Source: an uncultured Acidobacteriota bacterium (GTDB lineage: Bacteria > Acidobacteriota > Terriglobia > Terriglobales > Acidobacteriaceae). Taken from it: DNA of 64,000 nucleotides. This document shows, one piece after another, positions 49,652 through 58,075 of this stretch (its first letter is position 1; each line of letters starts with the position of its first letter). Position numbers and translations under genes: made by a program. The stretch is from contig CAINND010000093.1 in the NCBI GenBank assembly GCA_903851035.1, positions 1 to 64,000 on the forward strand, given 5' to 3'. Below the pieces are notes generated by a model. It had not been told where the DNA came from and ran no database searches. It saw only the letters and a list, made by a program, of their open reading frames with translations.

Positions 49652-50645
49652 CAGGACCGGGTAGATGCACACCTTGCTTCGATGCAAAGAAGCCAGCCCA
49701 CCCCTCCATTAACTGATCGAACACAAAGTTGCGCTTCGAACCTTCCGAAGTCAGGTTGTAGTACTTCTGCGCTAGATCGGCAGCGTTGTGCAGATATTTC
49801 AAATCCTTCGCTGCAAGAATGCCGGGCAAGTTCTGCTCAGTCATAGGTCGAAACTTCTTCAACGTTGAAGTATGCGTCCTGCACCCATCGGCAGCCTGCT
49901 CGTACAAGGTCGCTCTCGGCGGATCAAGTCTCGCCAGTCGTTCATAAACATCTATAAGGGAGTACTGCTGCCGAATATCGTCGTCGGTTGCCTGGAAAGC
50001 GGCATCGTAGTATTCGTGAATTTGCTCGCGTAGGTCTTTGCGCTCCCGATTCACTTGCTGGCGGTGTTCCAGCCAAATTCGAATTAGTCCGGCGATGACC
50101 CCTCCGGCTGCTTGTCCGGCAGCGTAATAAGCATCAAATTGCTGTTGGCCGCCACTGACGTACCGTTGGAGAGTGTCTTTTTCAACACATTGTTCGGTGC
50201 TGCCATAGCTGTAGCACGCCGAGTTGCCGCGATATTGCCAAGATGCTGATGTAGCGGTTGTCAGGGTTGTCGAGTGACCGTGCGAATCGTACCTGCCTGT
50301 CGTGATACTGCCATCGCTGTTCACTAGAAAGATATTTCCGTTGCGTATCGTGCCAGTTGTGACGCCTCTCGAATCGGTCAGCAAGACATTCCCATCTCGG
50401 ACGGACCCGAAGGTGACTTCGCCTTTGTCAGTCGATAAAAACACATTACCGCCGCGAATTGTTCCGGAAGTTGTATGGCCCGCTGAGTCGTGGAAGAACA
50501 CGTTTCCATTGTTGACGGTTCCAAACGCTGAGTTCCCATTCGAGTCAAGTATCGTCACCGAGGTGCTTTGCGCTACCAAGATTCCTGACATAAGCAGCAC
50601 TGCCAGCACCAACGATGCAGCGATACGACGCCTATGACCGATCAT
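49635..50645 (-). CDS. Secreted protein with beta-repeat array, first gene of cargo operon
   Basis: The 336-residue protein has a signal peptide and then five imperfect 18-20 residue repeats built on GTVNNGNVFF / GTIRGGNVFL / GSVRDGNVLL / GTIRNGNIFL (about residues 33-120). Such repeats likely stack as a beta-solenoid or propeller-like sheet. The C-terminal 190 residues are helical and highly charged. TAGGAG lies seven bases before the ATG. The three-gene operon with the next two genes is conserved in layout by overlaps. Confidence 0.65.
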   Translation of the reverse strand: MIGHRRRIAASLVLAVLLMSGILVAQSTSVTILDSNGNSAFGTVNNGNVFFHDSAGHTTSGTIRGGNVFLSTDKGEVTFGSVRDGNVLLTDSRGVTTGTIRNGNIFLVNSDGSITTGRYDSHGHSTTLTTATSASWQYRGNSACYSYGSTEQCVEKDTLQRYVSGGQQQFDAYYAAGQAAGGVIAGLIRIWLEHRQQVNRERKDLREQIHEYYDAAFQATDDDIRQQYSLIDVYERLARLDPPRATLYEQAADGCRTHTSTLKKFRPMTEQNLPGILAAKDLKYLHNAADLAQKYYNLTSEGSKRNFVFDQLMEGWAGFFASKQGVHLPGPDGTGR

Positions 50646-51027
50646 CCCATTGCTCCTATGTAGGGTGCAAAGATTATCGGAGCGTCAGCGGTGAAAGGCA
50701 AGGGCTCAAGGTCGTCGGATAGGCTGGTGATTCGGCATTGGACCGTTCGCAGATCTGCTTGCGCGTCTGTGGAAAAACGCCTGGCGGGCGAGCCGCTTCC
50801 GGGTGTTCCGAAGAAGTCAATCTGAAGCCATCGTCACTTTACAACACGCCCGAACGCACACGTCAGCCCTGCGATCCGAGTGTCCCTGCACCATTTGGAC
50901 TTCTTGAACTTTTTTTCGATTCCCGTTACCCGGGTAACTTATGGGGCATTCATCTCCTGTTTACAATTGCGGCACGTGAATCCTGCTCATCCGTACTCGG
51001 CAGATCGCGGAAAGGGGAGAATACGGA
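50646..51027. other. Divergent promoter region between the cargo and transfer halves
   Basis: The 380-base gap separates the minus-strand cargo operon from the plus-strand transfer genes. It holds the perfect palindrome at 50925-50938 and a run of T at 50910-50916. No gene is supported; a 97-residue plus-strand frame has no ribosome site. Confidence 0.5.
50925..50938. promoter_or_regulatory. Perfect palindrome, likely operator
   Basis: GTTACCCGGGTAAC is a perfect 14-base palindrome about 90 bases before the small gene at 51028, within the divergent region. It is a good candidate binding site for a dimeric regulator of the element. Confidence 0.5.
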
Positions 51028-51309
51028 ATGAGCAGGACTGAAACGCCTTGTGCGCCTGCGCAGTCGCCAGGCTCTGAAGAACAAGACGCCGCACCACTGA
51101 CGATTCAAGAGCAACGTGAAGCGCTCATCGCGCCACTCGTTGCCCGGCTCCAGGACCTCTGGTCCAAGGAGTCGCTCCAGTTGACCGCTGACGAGATCGA
51201 ACTGCTTCAGCTTATGAGCACGCTGGTCAGGCTCTCCGGAATCGACGTTCTGGAGGCCCTGCCGGTGGCCAACCGGATCATGCCGCCAACGGAGCCGTGG
51301 GGAGTGTAG
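51028..51309 (+). CDS. Small hypothetical protein, first plus-strand element gene
   Basis: The 93-residue acidic protein is predicted helical (IQEQREALIAPLVARLQDLWSKES, then TADEIELLQLMSTLVRL). GGGGAGA lies about nine bases before the ATG. No family was recognised. Its place behind the palindrome at 50925 and before the regulator gene at 51453 suggests a regulatory or accessory transfer role. Confidence 0.5.
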   Translation: MSRTETPCAPAQSPGSEEQDAAPLTIQEQREALIAPLVARLQDLWSKESLQLTADEIELLQLMSTLVRLSGIDVLEALPVANRIMPPTEPWGV

Positions 51310-51452
51310 CCTCACACGCGCCGTGTGGCAGATTGCGGGTCCATGGTTCCCCCTCATGGTTCCCGCCTCCAAACAATTGTAAATCTTTATAGACTAGTCC
51401 TCATATCAGTTGTATGATTCACACAGAATTGAACCGGCAAGGAAGTGCCACT

Positions 51453-51866
51453 ATGCCTAGAACCAAAGATCCCAACGCTCCGACAGTCGTCAAGGCGTGC
51501 ACCTCTCTGGACGACCTGACGCTCACGCTGCTCGAGAAGATCAGGCACAAGAACCAGTTGACCAAGACGAACGCGGCGAAGATGATCGTCGGTCTCGCCC
51601 TCGAAAAGAAGATCAAGCTTGCCGACGTCACGAAGTTCTATCAGGATGTCTGGACGAACCTTGTGTTTGAGGGCGGACAGCGCTTCTCGCAGCTGCGCCT
51701 TGACTGGACTCCCGAAGAAAATGCTCTGCTGCTGATCTACGCAAAGCACCTCTTCAGTTCAAGCAACCGCAGCGAGGCCGTTCGGGTTCTGCTGAACTAC
51801 TACGCGGTCCAGAACAAGTTCGCGAGTGTTGGGCAGGTCAAGAAGGCTGTTATCTCCCCCAATTAG
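51453..51866 (+). CDS. Tandem ribbon-helix-helix-like regulator, copy 1
   Basis: The 137-residue protein is a paralog of the product at 57335 (same length, for example LDWTPEENALLLIYAKHLF versus LDWTPEENALLRIYARHLL). Each half looks like a ribbon-helix-helix motif: a short strand, a helix, then an N-RSEA type second helix (SSNRSEAVRVLLNYYAVQN; first half TKTNAAKMIVGLAL). TraY of the F plasmid has two such motifs in one chain and acts at the relaxosome. A similar regulator or relaxosome role is inference. AAGGAAG precedes the ATG; a terminator follows. Confidence 0.55.
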   Translation: MPRTKDPNAPTVVKACTSLDDLTLTLLEKIRHKNQLTKTNAAKMIVGLALEKKIKLADVTKFYQDVWTNLVFEGGQRFSQLRLDWTPEENALLLIYAKHLFSSSNRSEAVRVLLNYYAVQNKFASVGQVKKAVISPN

Positions 51867-51872
51867 CGTGCT

Positions 51873-51922
51873 CCGCAGGGGCGCTTGCTATGCGCAAGCG
51901 CCCCTGCGGACGCGCGCCTTTT
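51873..51922 (+). terminator. Long perfect hairpin terminator
   Basis: CCGCAGGGGCGCTTG (51873-51887) pairs perfectly with CAAGCGCCCCTGCGG (51895-51909), a 15-base stem with a seven-base loop, followed by five T at 51918-51922. It ends the unit of the first ribbon-helix-helix gene. Confidence 0.85.
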
Positions 51923-51982
51923 TGAAAATTGCGACGGCCGTTCTGTGCGTTGCCGAGAGTGACGCGGGCGATACGCTTCTGT

Positions 51983-52237
51983 TCAGAAAGCGCATCGCGT
52001 GCGGAGTTGATGGCAGAGTGGACAGCGCCTGTGCTGACGCCGAGAGCCGTCGCCTGGAACGACAATATGCCCGCATTGGAGCAATTCGCCTTTGCACCTG
52101 CGCTGCCCCTGGAGGTAGAGATCGCAGCTCACGATTCGCCGCTGGGGCCCTTGCAGGTGTGTTCCCCACACCATTCGTTTCAAGAGTTCAGGGGTAATCA
52201 GTATTGGATCAGTGTCACAGCCATATATAGTGGTCAT
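51983..52237 (-). CDS. Possible small zinc-ribbon protein
   Basis: An 84-residue frame on the minus strand reads as protein-like (ITPELLKRMVWGTHLQGPQRR) and ends with CxxG and CGHIVV ... RRCPLC, a plausible zinc site. No Shine-Dalgarno is seen, and a longer plus-strand frame overlaps it, so it may not be expressed. Confidence 0.35.
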   Translation of the reverse strand: MTTIYGCDTDPILITPELLKRMVWGTHLQGPQRRIVSCDLYLQGQRRCKGELLQCGHIVVPGDGSRRQHRRCPLCHQLRTRCAF

Positions 52238-52524
52238 AGAAGTAATATGATTGTCTCATGCACCATGATTGTGGAAAACATGACGGTCTGTATTGGCAGG
52301 GCCGGATACGTTTCCTGAATGACAGCTGAGGGGTTGCTACGGCTCGTCACGGGCGGAGAGTGTTGACCTTCGAGATTCCCCGCTGCGGAGTGCAGGGTCC
52401 CTGTGTTCTAATCGTCAGTCGGTTTTGCATTCTGGTGTTCCCCTTCGGGCGCTCGGTGTTTCCGCGAAAGGGTATTGCCGCATTTGGTGTACAGCATGTC
52501 CTGTGAAGTCTGCATGAGGCGGCA

Positions 52525-53163
52525 GTGGTAGCCATCCTCATCTATGACCGCCAATCTCTGTTCCAGACCTCGATCTCAACCGCGATCAGCGGGTTACTCC
52601 CCCAATCAGAGGTAGTGGATTGGGCCACCGAATCCGAGGTGGCACGCTGGATCATCAGACGGCCTGGAACGACTCTGTTTCTGGGGCAGGTGTCACTCCG
52701 GTCAGAGACGATGCGTCTGGCAACGGTTCATTCCTGCCCCGTCGTCTGGATCGCAGAGCGCAAGGATTCCCTGTTGCCGCTTCTAGCTGAACCGGCGACT
52801 CGCGGAATCATGTACAGGACGGCGAAGGCCACCGATCTACGCGAGTGTTTTTGCGCCCTGCGGGAGGGCCGGATGTGGATACAGCCCCGCGATTGGACTG
52901 ATGACGACGAATCGGCTCCCGATGAACTGTGGAAGCTGCTGACGTTCAGCGAAAAGTGCCTGGCGGCTTTGCTCCTCGATGGCGTGAAAAACAAGGTCAT
53001 CGCCGCTCAACTTGGTACGACATACCAGGTGATCAAGAACCGCACCACACGGATCTACAACAAACTCGGCGTCGATAACCGCATCGATTTGCTCAAGACC
53101 CTCCAAAAGTCACCGCCAACCTGCGAAAGTGCCTCCATGGCGCCGCACGGATCGAAACAGTAG
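52525..53163 (+). CDS. LuxR-type response regulator-like protein with degenerate receiver
   Basis: The 212-residue protein has an N-terminal receiver-like half without a clear phospho-acceptor Asp set and a C-terminal LuxR-type HTH (LTFSEKCLAALLLDGVKNKVIAAQLGTTYQVIKNRTTRIYNKLGVDNRIDLL). It binds DNA, presumably at element promoters such as the palindromes at 53270 or 61027; this is inference. GTG start with GAGG nine bases upstream. Confidence 0.7.
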   Translation: MVAILIYDRQSLFQTSISTAISGLLPQSEVVDWATESEVARWIIRRPGTTLFLGQVSLRSETMRLATVHSCPVVWIAERKDSLLPLLAEPATRGIMYRTAKATDLRECFCALREGRMWIQPRDWTDDDESAPDELWKLLTFSEKCLAALLLDGVKNKVIAAQLGTTYQVIKNRTTRIYNKLGVDNRIDLLKTLQKSPPTCESASMAPHGSKQ

Positions 53164-53269
53164 GTACAGCACTGCCGTTTGCCAGGTCGGGCATTCCGCG
53201 TTCGTCCCGGTGCACTTCTTCGGCGCTGGAAACACAAATTCCACAAAACTCTTGCACTAACTAGCAATC

Positions 53270-53291
53270 CTAGTGATACTATTATCGCTAG
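53270..53291. promoter_or_regulatory. Palindromic operator before the first T4SS block
   Basis: A 22-base dyad starts CTAGTGATA and ends TATCGCTAG (18 of 22 positions symmetric) and abuts the ATG at 53292. It overlaps a possible -10 element (TACTAT, 53277-53282), with TTGCAC at 53252-53257 as a candidate -35. A related copy lies at 61027. Confidence 0.55.
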
Positions 53292-54254
53292 ATGTTCACA
53301 GACACTGATGACACCCGTGCGTCGCTGGAGGAAGTCGGATACTTCACGACTCGGGAAGTAGCCAACACGATCTACCTGGCCGCGCAGCTTGACCGGCCCA
53401 TCCTGCTGGAAGGCCCCGCCGGCGCCGGCAAGACCGAGATGGCCCTGGCGATCAAACGCGCCACGGGCATGAAGCTCATACGGCTCCAGTGCTACGAAGG
53501 CCTCACGGACAAGGAGGCGATTGGAAGCTTCAGCGATGAGTTGCGGCAACTCTATGTGCGCTTTCATGATGGGACCTTCGACGAAGCCGCCAAGAGGGTC
53601 TCGGATCGATCCTTCTTCCTGGCCGGACCGCTCTTGAGTGCGCTGGAGACGCCGGCTCGCTGCATTCTGCTGGTCGATGAGATCGACAAGATCAGCCACG
53701 CCTTCGAGGCCCAGCTGCTTGAGTTCCTCGGCGAATGGCAGCTGACGATTCCCGGACTCGGCGAGGTCAAGGCACATCAACCGCCCTTCACCATCGTTAC
53801 GGCCAACGACGAGCGACAGCTGGGATATCCTCTTCTGCGGCGCTGCGCCCGCATCTACATCAATCATCCGACGCCGGAGCAGGAAGCGGCCATTGTTGCG
53901 AGCCGGACTCCCGATTGCTCGAAGGCAATCCACTACTTCATCGCTGGCTTCGCCAAGACACTCCGGGCCTTCAAGATGGAAAAGCCCCCATCCATCTCCG
54001 AGATGATCACCCTCGCGCTGGCGCTCGACAAACTGAACCTGAAAGAGATCCGGGACGACCACAAGTCGGTTATTCTGCCGTTCATCGCCAAGACAGAGAA
54101 GGATCGGGCGAGTCTGCTTGTCTCTGGCCGCTTCGAGAGCTTCATGGACAACGCTCGCATCATCGCGGACGAAATGAGCCGGCACGACGTACTGGTTCCT
54201 GAGAGCGTTCCCGAGCCCGATTCGGTGATGCCACTGGAGGTTGCGGCGCAATGA
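53292..54254 (+). CDS. MoxR-family AAA+ ATPase in the conjugation block
   Basis: The 320-residue ATPase has Walker A EGPAGAGKT, Walker B ILLVDEIDK and a sensor TANDERQLG. It is of the MoxR/CbbQ/NorQ type, which remodels metal-dependent proteins with a VWA-domain partner. No VWA gene is visible here. It overlaps the transglycosylase gene by ATGA, so it belongs to the transfer operon. A MoxR ATPase at the head of a T4SS block is unusual. The transcript may be near-leaderless because the operator touches the start codon. Confidence 0.8.
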   Translation: MFTDTDDTRASLEEVGYFTTREVANTIYLAAQLDRPILLEGPAGAGKTEMALAIKRATGMKLIRLQCYEGLTDKEAIGSFSDELRQLYVRFHDGTFDEAAKRVSDRSFFLAGPLLSALETPARCILLVDEIDKISHAFEAQLLEFLGEWQLTIPGLGEVKAHQPPFTIVTANDERQLGYPLLRRCARIYINHPTPEQEAAIVASRTPDCSKAIHYFIAGFAKTLRAFKMEKPPSISEMITLALALDKLNLKEIRDDHKSVILPFIAKTEKDRASLLVSGRFESFMDNARIIADEMSRHDVLVPESVPEPDSVMPLEVAAQ

Positions 54255-54760
54255 TCCGGTTCTGCTCAGAACTGTTCTTGGGGCTGTCCTTGGCTCTTTC
54301 CGCAGCGGCAGGCACGTTGCCGCAGAGTGGCCACGACGAAGCGGTGTACTACGCCGACGCGTACGCCGCCCACTATCAGATTCCCCGAGAGCTTATTCAC
54401 GCGATCATCACCCAGGAGTCTGGCTGGAACCCTCGGGCAATCTCCCCCAAAGGTGCCATGGGACTCATGCAGCTCATGCCAGCCACAGCGGCGGAGTATG
54501 GCGTGCAAAATCCCTTTGGCCTCTCGGAAAACCTCTCCGGCGGGGTTCGATACCTAGCCGATCTGATGCAGCAGTTCCACGGAGACTTTCGTCTGGTGTT
54601 GGCGGCATATTACCGGGGTAGCCGTCCAATCCTTCGCTGCGGTCTCCACTACTCGGGCGCCGATGTGCTTGCCTACGTTGCTTCCGTTCGGCGCCTCTAC
54701 CTTGCGGAGCTCGCCCTCCGCAACACACCCCCGAATCCCGCCTATGGAGGCAATCAATAG
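54251..54760 (+). CDS. virB1: VirB1-like lytic transglycosylase
   Basis: The 169-residue exported enzyme has the SLT signature: a catalytic Glu in ITQESGWNPRAISPKGAMGLMQLMPATA. It opens peptidoglycan so the conjugation apparatus can cross the periplasm. It follows the MoxR gene and is followed directly by the VirB9-like gene (stop and start share one base). A short Cys-containing region near the C-terminus (ILRCGLHYSGAD) is not in the core family. Confidence 0.85.
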   Translation: MIRFCSELFLGLSLALSAAAGTLPQSGHDEAVYYADAYAAHYQIPRELIHAIITQESGWNPRAISPKGAMGLMQLMPATAAEYGVQNPFGLSENLSGGVRYLADLMQQFHGDFRLVLAAYYRGSRPILRCGLHYSGADVLAYVASVRRLYLAELALRNTPPNPAYGGNQ

Positions 54761-55878
54761 TGAAGGTCTTTGTCGTTCCTCTTGTTCTCTCGCTGACGGC
54801 AGCAGCCGCATCGGCTCAGTCGGCGTTGCCAACTCCGTCCACCGCTGTGTCAGGGTTGCCCGCAGCAGCCAGTGCCGCGAGCGCAGTTCCTCCTCCTGCG
54901 GCTTTGCCAGTGCCCATTGCCACTCAGGCAAGACCGCAGCTCCCGTCGGGAGATTCTCCTCACTCAGTGGACGCTCGAATTGAAAGCCGGGCGGTCGACA
55001 GCTCCACCGTCGGGGAGGTTCATTGCAAGCCCCTGTTCATCAGCACGATCCATCTTCCTGAGGCCGTCACCTCCATTGCCGTCGGCGCCCCTACGCTGTT
55101 CACCGCCGAGCACGTGGAGAATGAGCCAAAACTGGTCTATGTGAGCCCTCTCACCCACGAGGCTGCGGAGAGCAATCTGCTCGTCGCCCTGGCCAGCGGC
55201 GAGACGATCAGCCTGAAGTTGGTTTCCTCGGGCACCACCTCGGCACCCTACGATGTCGATTTCGTGCTCAACTACAGGCCGGACAAGTCGTTGCTGTCCT
55301 TCGCGGCACCTTTGGGATCTGTCATCCCGCACCCTGTAAGCGGGGAGACCATCGCGGCTCCATTTGTGAAGAGCTATCCGGTACGGTCCTCCGTTCGTAC
55401 TGTGCGGCCGGTAACGGTGATCGACGCCGCACTCGCCGCTCAGGCTGAGCTGGCAACACCTCACTGGATCACGGCCGACGACCTGGAAAGACTCGACAAG
55501 GCGAATGAGCGGGCGACCAAGTCCATCGCGGCCGCCATCGGGCGCACGGAGCAGGTGGGCGTCACCATGATGGTGTCCTACTCCATCCTCAACGTCAGCA
55601 GAGACTGGGTGCAGGTTCTAACGCCCCAGATTCAGCTTGGCAACCCACTGCAAAAGAAGCCCAGCAGGAAGGGAATTCTCGCAGCTCCGGTCTCCATCCA
55701 GGAGTTTCGCCAGAATGTGTCGAAGCTCGCCCCCGGCGAACGGCTGGACGGCGTGGTGCAGTTCCTGCGGCCTGGATTCAAGCAGAGCAGGGAAACGCTG
55801 CTTCTGCAACTTGCCACGGCCGATGCCGTCGATCACCCGGTCATGATCCCGCTGCCGTTCGTGGCACCAGGAATTTAG
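54760..55878 (+). CDS. VirB9/TrbG-like T4SS protein
   Basis: The 372-residue protein has a signal peptide, an Ala/Pro-rich spacer and a VirB9-type N-domain (HLPEAVTSIAVGAPTLFTAEH, then LLVALASGETISLKLVSS). The C-terminal half (after about residue 200) does not show the usual VirB9 C-domain and is unrecognised. It should sit with VirB10 in the periplasmic/outer-membrane core complex. It is GTG-started, coupled to the VirB1 gene, and followed by the VirB10-like gene at 14 bases. Confidence 0.6.
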   Translation: MKVFVVPLVLSLTAAAASAQSALPTPSTAVSGLPAAASAASAVPPPAALPVPIATQARPQLPSGDSPHSVDARIESRAVDSSTVGEVHCKPLFISTIHLPEAVTSIAVGAPTLFTAEHVENEPKLVYVSPLTHEAAESNLLVALASGETISLKLVSSGTTSAPYDVDFVLNYRPDKSLLSFAAPLGSVIPHPVSGETIAAPFVKSYPVRSSVRTVRPVTVIDAALAAQAELATPHWITADDLERLDKANERATKSIAAAIGRTEQVGVTMMVSYSILNVSRDWVQVLTPQIQLGNPLQKKPSRKGILAAPVSIQEFRQNVSKLAPGERLDGVVQFLRPGFKQSRETLLLQLATADAVDHPVMIPLPFVAPGI

Positions 55879-55891
55879 GAGGATCGAGACG

Positions 55892-57217
55892 ATGACCCAG
55901 ACGACTCCAGAACAACCGACGCTCGCTACTCCACAGAACGAAAAGGAAGCTACCCCATTCACGCGGCCAGCCAAGAAGGGCCACGTTCCGGCAGGGTTGG
56001 GCACCCTGATCATCGTTAGCCTCATACTACTCATGGCGTTGTTGGGCGCTGTTCTCGTCTTCTCTCACAAGCAGGAGCCCAAGCAACCCCATGACCAGGC
56101 TTCAAAGCGCGCCCCCGCACAACAGCACGCGCCGGTGGTCAAACAGGTGACGCCCACCGACGAGTACAGCACTCCGAACGCGGCGGCGAATGACGATGCT
56201 GACAACATGACGCCGGGCGCAATTCTGGCGACCAAGAATGCCCTGGAAGCGCAGAAACGACATGCGAAAGAGGCGGAGGAAGCCTCAAAGCAAAATGGCG
56301 CTGGGACTGGCAGTGCCAAACAGCCCCAGGGGGCTTCTGGTTCAACGGCACAAGGCTCGAAACAACCGACTGCCCTGCCGAAGACGCTAGGTTCCATCCC
56401 CCCCTTCCAGCCGCCGCCATTCAACGGAGCCGCAGCCAATCAACCGGGCAGTGGCTTTGGATCCGCGCCATTCCAATCCGGATCCTCCTATAGCGAGTCA
56501 TTGCGGGCGTGGAATGAGCAGGTCACCAAGTCGCGCATCGTCTTCGCGCGCAAGAGCGTGTCTGCCGTGGTCGATGCCGCACAGACTCTGGGACCGGCGA
56601 TTACGAACTTTGGACTGGAACCCGGCTTTCACGTGGCCGCCCGGCTGGAAGCTTCCGCGACCACCGCGGTCGCAGCTCCTGTCACTGCCGTGATCGAGTA
56701 CAACTACGAGCGCAATGGGCAGATCGTCCTGCCGGCGGGAAGCCGCGCGATCGGCCGGATCAACAGCGCCGATCCGCACGGCAATATGGCAATCGCATTC
56801 GAGTCCATTCTCTTGCCGAACGGCTCCACCGTGCCGATCAGTGCCGTCGCAGTCGATACGAATCTGCGGGTGCTGAAGGGGCAGGTGACCGGAAGCAGCC
56901 GCGGCAAGGCCATGCTCGTCGCCACCCTGTCCGGGATTGGACAGACCACGGCGATGATGCTGGGAAACAACTCCAGCGCGGCGCTCAGTGGACAGGACAT
57001 GATACGGTCGCAGCTCTCCCAGAACATGGGAAACACCGCCGACACCCAGATTGCCAAGATGATCTCGAACGAGAGGATCGTGGTGACGCTGGCTGCAGGA
57101 ACCGAATTCTATCTGGTGTTTACCAAGGCGGCGCTGCCGCAGAGCACATCGCAACCGTCGTCGTTGGTCTCCAGCGTCGGGCACCCAACGATTTCTTCTT
57201 CGTCGTCCGAACGATAG
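55892..57217 (+). CDS. VirB10/TrbI-like T4SS core protein
   Basis: The 441-residue protein has a short cytoplasmic part, one membrane span (LGTLIIVSLILLMALLGAVLVF, about residue 40), a long Pro/Gln/Ala-rich periplasmic region and a C-terminal TrbI domain: IEYNYERNGQIVLPAGSRAIGRI, then IAFESILLPNGSTVPISAVAVD. It links the inner membrane to the outer-membrane pore. AGGAGG lies eight bases before the ATG. Confidence 0.85.
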   Translation: MTQTTPEQPTLATPQNEKEATPFTRPAKKGHVPAGLGTLIIVSLILLMALLGAVLVFSHKQEPKQPHDQASKRAPAQQHAPVVKQVTPTDEYSTPNAAANDDADNMTPGAILATKNALEAQKRHAKEAEEASKQNGAGTGSAKQPQGASGSTAQGSKQPTALPKTLGSIPPFQPPPFNGAAANQPGSGFGSAPFQSGSSYSESLRAWNEQVTKSRIVFARKSVSAVVDAAQTLGPAITNFGLEPGFHVAARLEASATTAVAAPVTAVIEYNYERNGQIVLPAGSRAIGRINSADPHGNMAIAFESILLPNGSTVPISAVAVDTNLRVLKGQVTGSSRGKAMLVATLSGIGQTTAMMLGNNSSAALSGQDMIRSQLSQNMGNTADTQIAKMISNERIVVTLAAGTEFYLVFTKAALPQSTSQPSSLVSSVGHPTISSSSSER

Positions 57218-57334
57218 TAGATCTGGAATATTTAGTGCGTTATTCCGTGCCGACAGCCGCCGTGGGGCTAGTTCCCTGCGGCGCGCTGAAAACGGCCGTG
57301 ACCGATATCATGCGCCGAAAAGGAGATGCGATTT

Positions 57335-57748
57335 ATGCCCCGAACCACAGCCCCCAAAATACCGCAGCGAAACGCGACTTGTACCTCTCTGGACGATCTG
57401 GCGCTCACCCTGCTTGAGAAGATCAGACAAACATTCCACCTGGGCAAAATGGATACCGTGAGAATGATCGTGAAACTCGCTGTCGATAACAAGATCAAGC
57501 TGCCGGGGATCACGAAATTCTACCAGGAGGTCTGGACTAATCTTGCATTCGAGGATGCACCGCGCTTCTCGACGATGCGCCTTGATTGGACTCCAGAGGA
57601 AAATGCTCTGCTCCGGATCTACGCCAGACATCTCCTCAGATCGAATAATCGAAGCGAGGCCCTGCGGGTATTGATCGCCTACTACGCCGTCCAGAACAAG
57701 TTAGCAGTCGTCGGCCAACTCAAGAAAGTCACGATCATTCCCATGTGA
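57335..57748 (+). CDS. Tandem ribbon-helix-helix-like regulator, copy 2
   Basis: The 137-residue paralog of the protein at 51453. It shares CTSLDDLALTLLEKIR, ITKFYQEVWTNLAFED, RLDWTPEENALL and NNRSEALRVLIAYYAVQNKL. The two halves each resemble a ribbon-helix-helix unit. It lies at the end of the first T4SS block, so copies 1 and 2 bracket that block. AAGGAGATG precedes the ATG. Confidence 0.55.
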   Translation: MPRTTAPKIPQRNATCTSLDDLALTLLEKIRQTFHLGKMDTVRMIVKLAVDNKIKLPGITKFYQEVWTNLAFEDAPRFSTMRLDWTPEENALLRIYARHLLRSNNRSEALRVLIAYYAVQNKLAVVGQLKKVTIIPM

Positions 57749-58075
57749 AGCTGAAAATCAGGGCTGCGGTGATGGATGGCGCTATCGGGAATCGAGAAGT
57801 AGACTTAACCGATTGAATAATAAACGTAAAGTGTGAGCACAAATTCTGAAAGTTGCCCCACCTGTTGCCCCACCAACTCTTCTCGTCCCTCCGGTACAAT
57901 TCCGCGACGTCGCGCGCAGATGGTGATGGAGTCGTATACGGGCGGCGAGTGCCGTACGATTTCTTGTTCAATCGGCGTTTGTCGGGACTGAAATCACCTC
58001 AAGGAGCGTGGGCGGCCTCCGAACTCGGGCTTGAACCCATTTAGAGGATTGCGCGAAACAAAACAGCGCAGAAGG
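57749..58075. other. Noncoding junction with a tandem repeat
   Basis: About 330 bases without a convincing gene. GTTGCCCCACC occurs twice at 57852-57862 and 57864-57874. The gap separates the first T4SS block from the cargo insertion (58.1-60.8 kb) and may be an old insertion junction. Confidence 0.4.

Larger units (their letters stand above)
51867..52524. other. Mostly noncoding stretch between regulator genes
   Basis: About 660 bases with a strong terminator at its left end, a possible short minus-strand gene (51983-52237) and no other convincing coding region. The right part (52319-52524) shows no clear structure. Confidence 0.4.

Noticed and set aside
57852-57874. Tandem GTTGCCCCACC repeat as a possible CRISPR or att repeat
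   Set aside because: Only two copies with a one-base gap and no spacers; too little to classify.
58000-58045. A tRNA-like T-arm (GGGCTTGAACCC) that might be a second att site
   Set aside because: Only three stem pairs form and no acceptor or anticodon arm fits.
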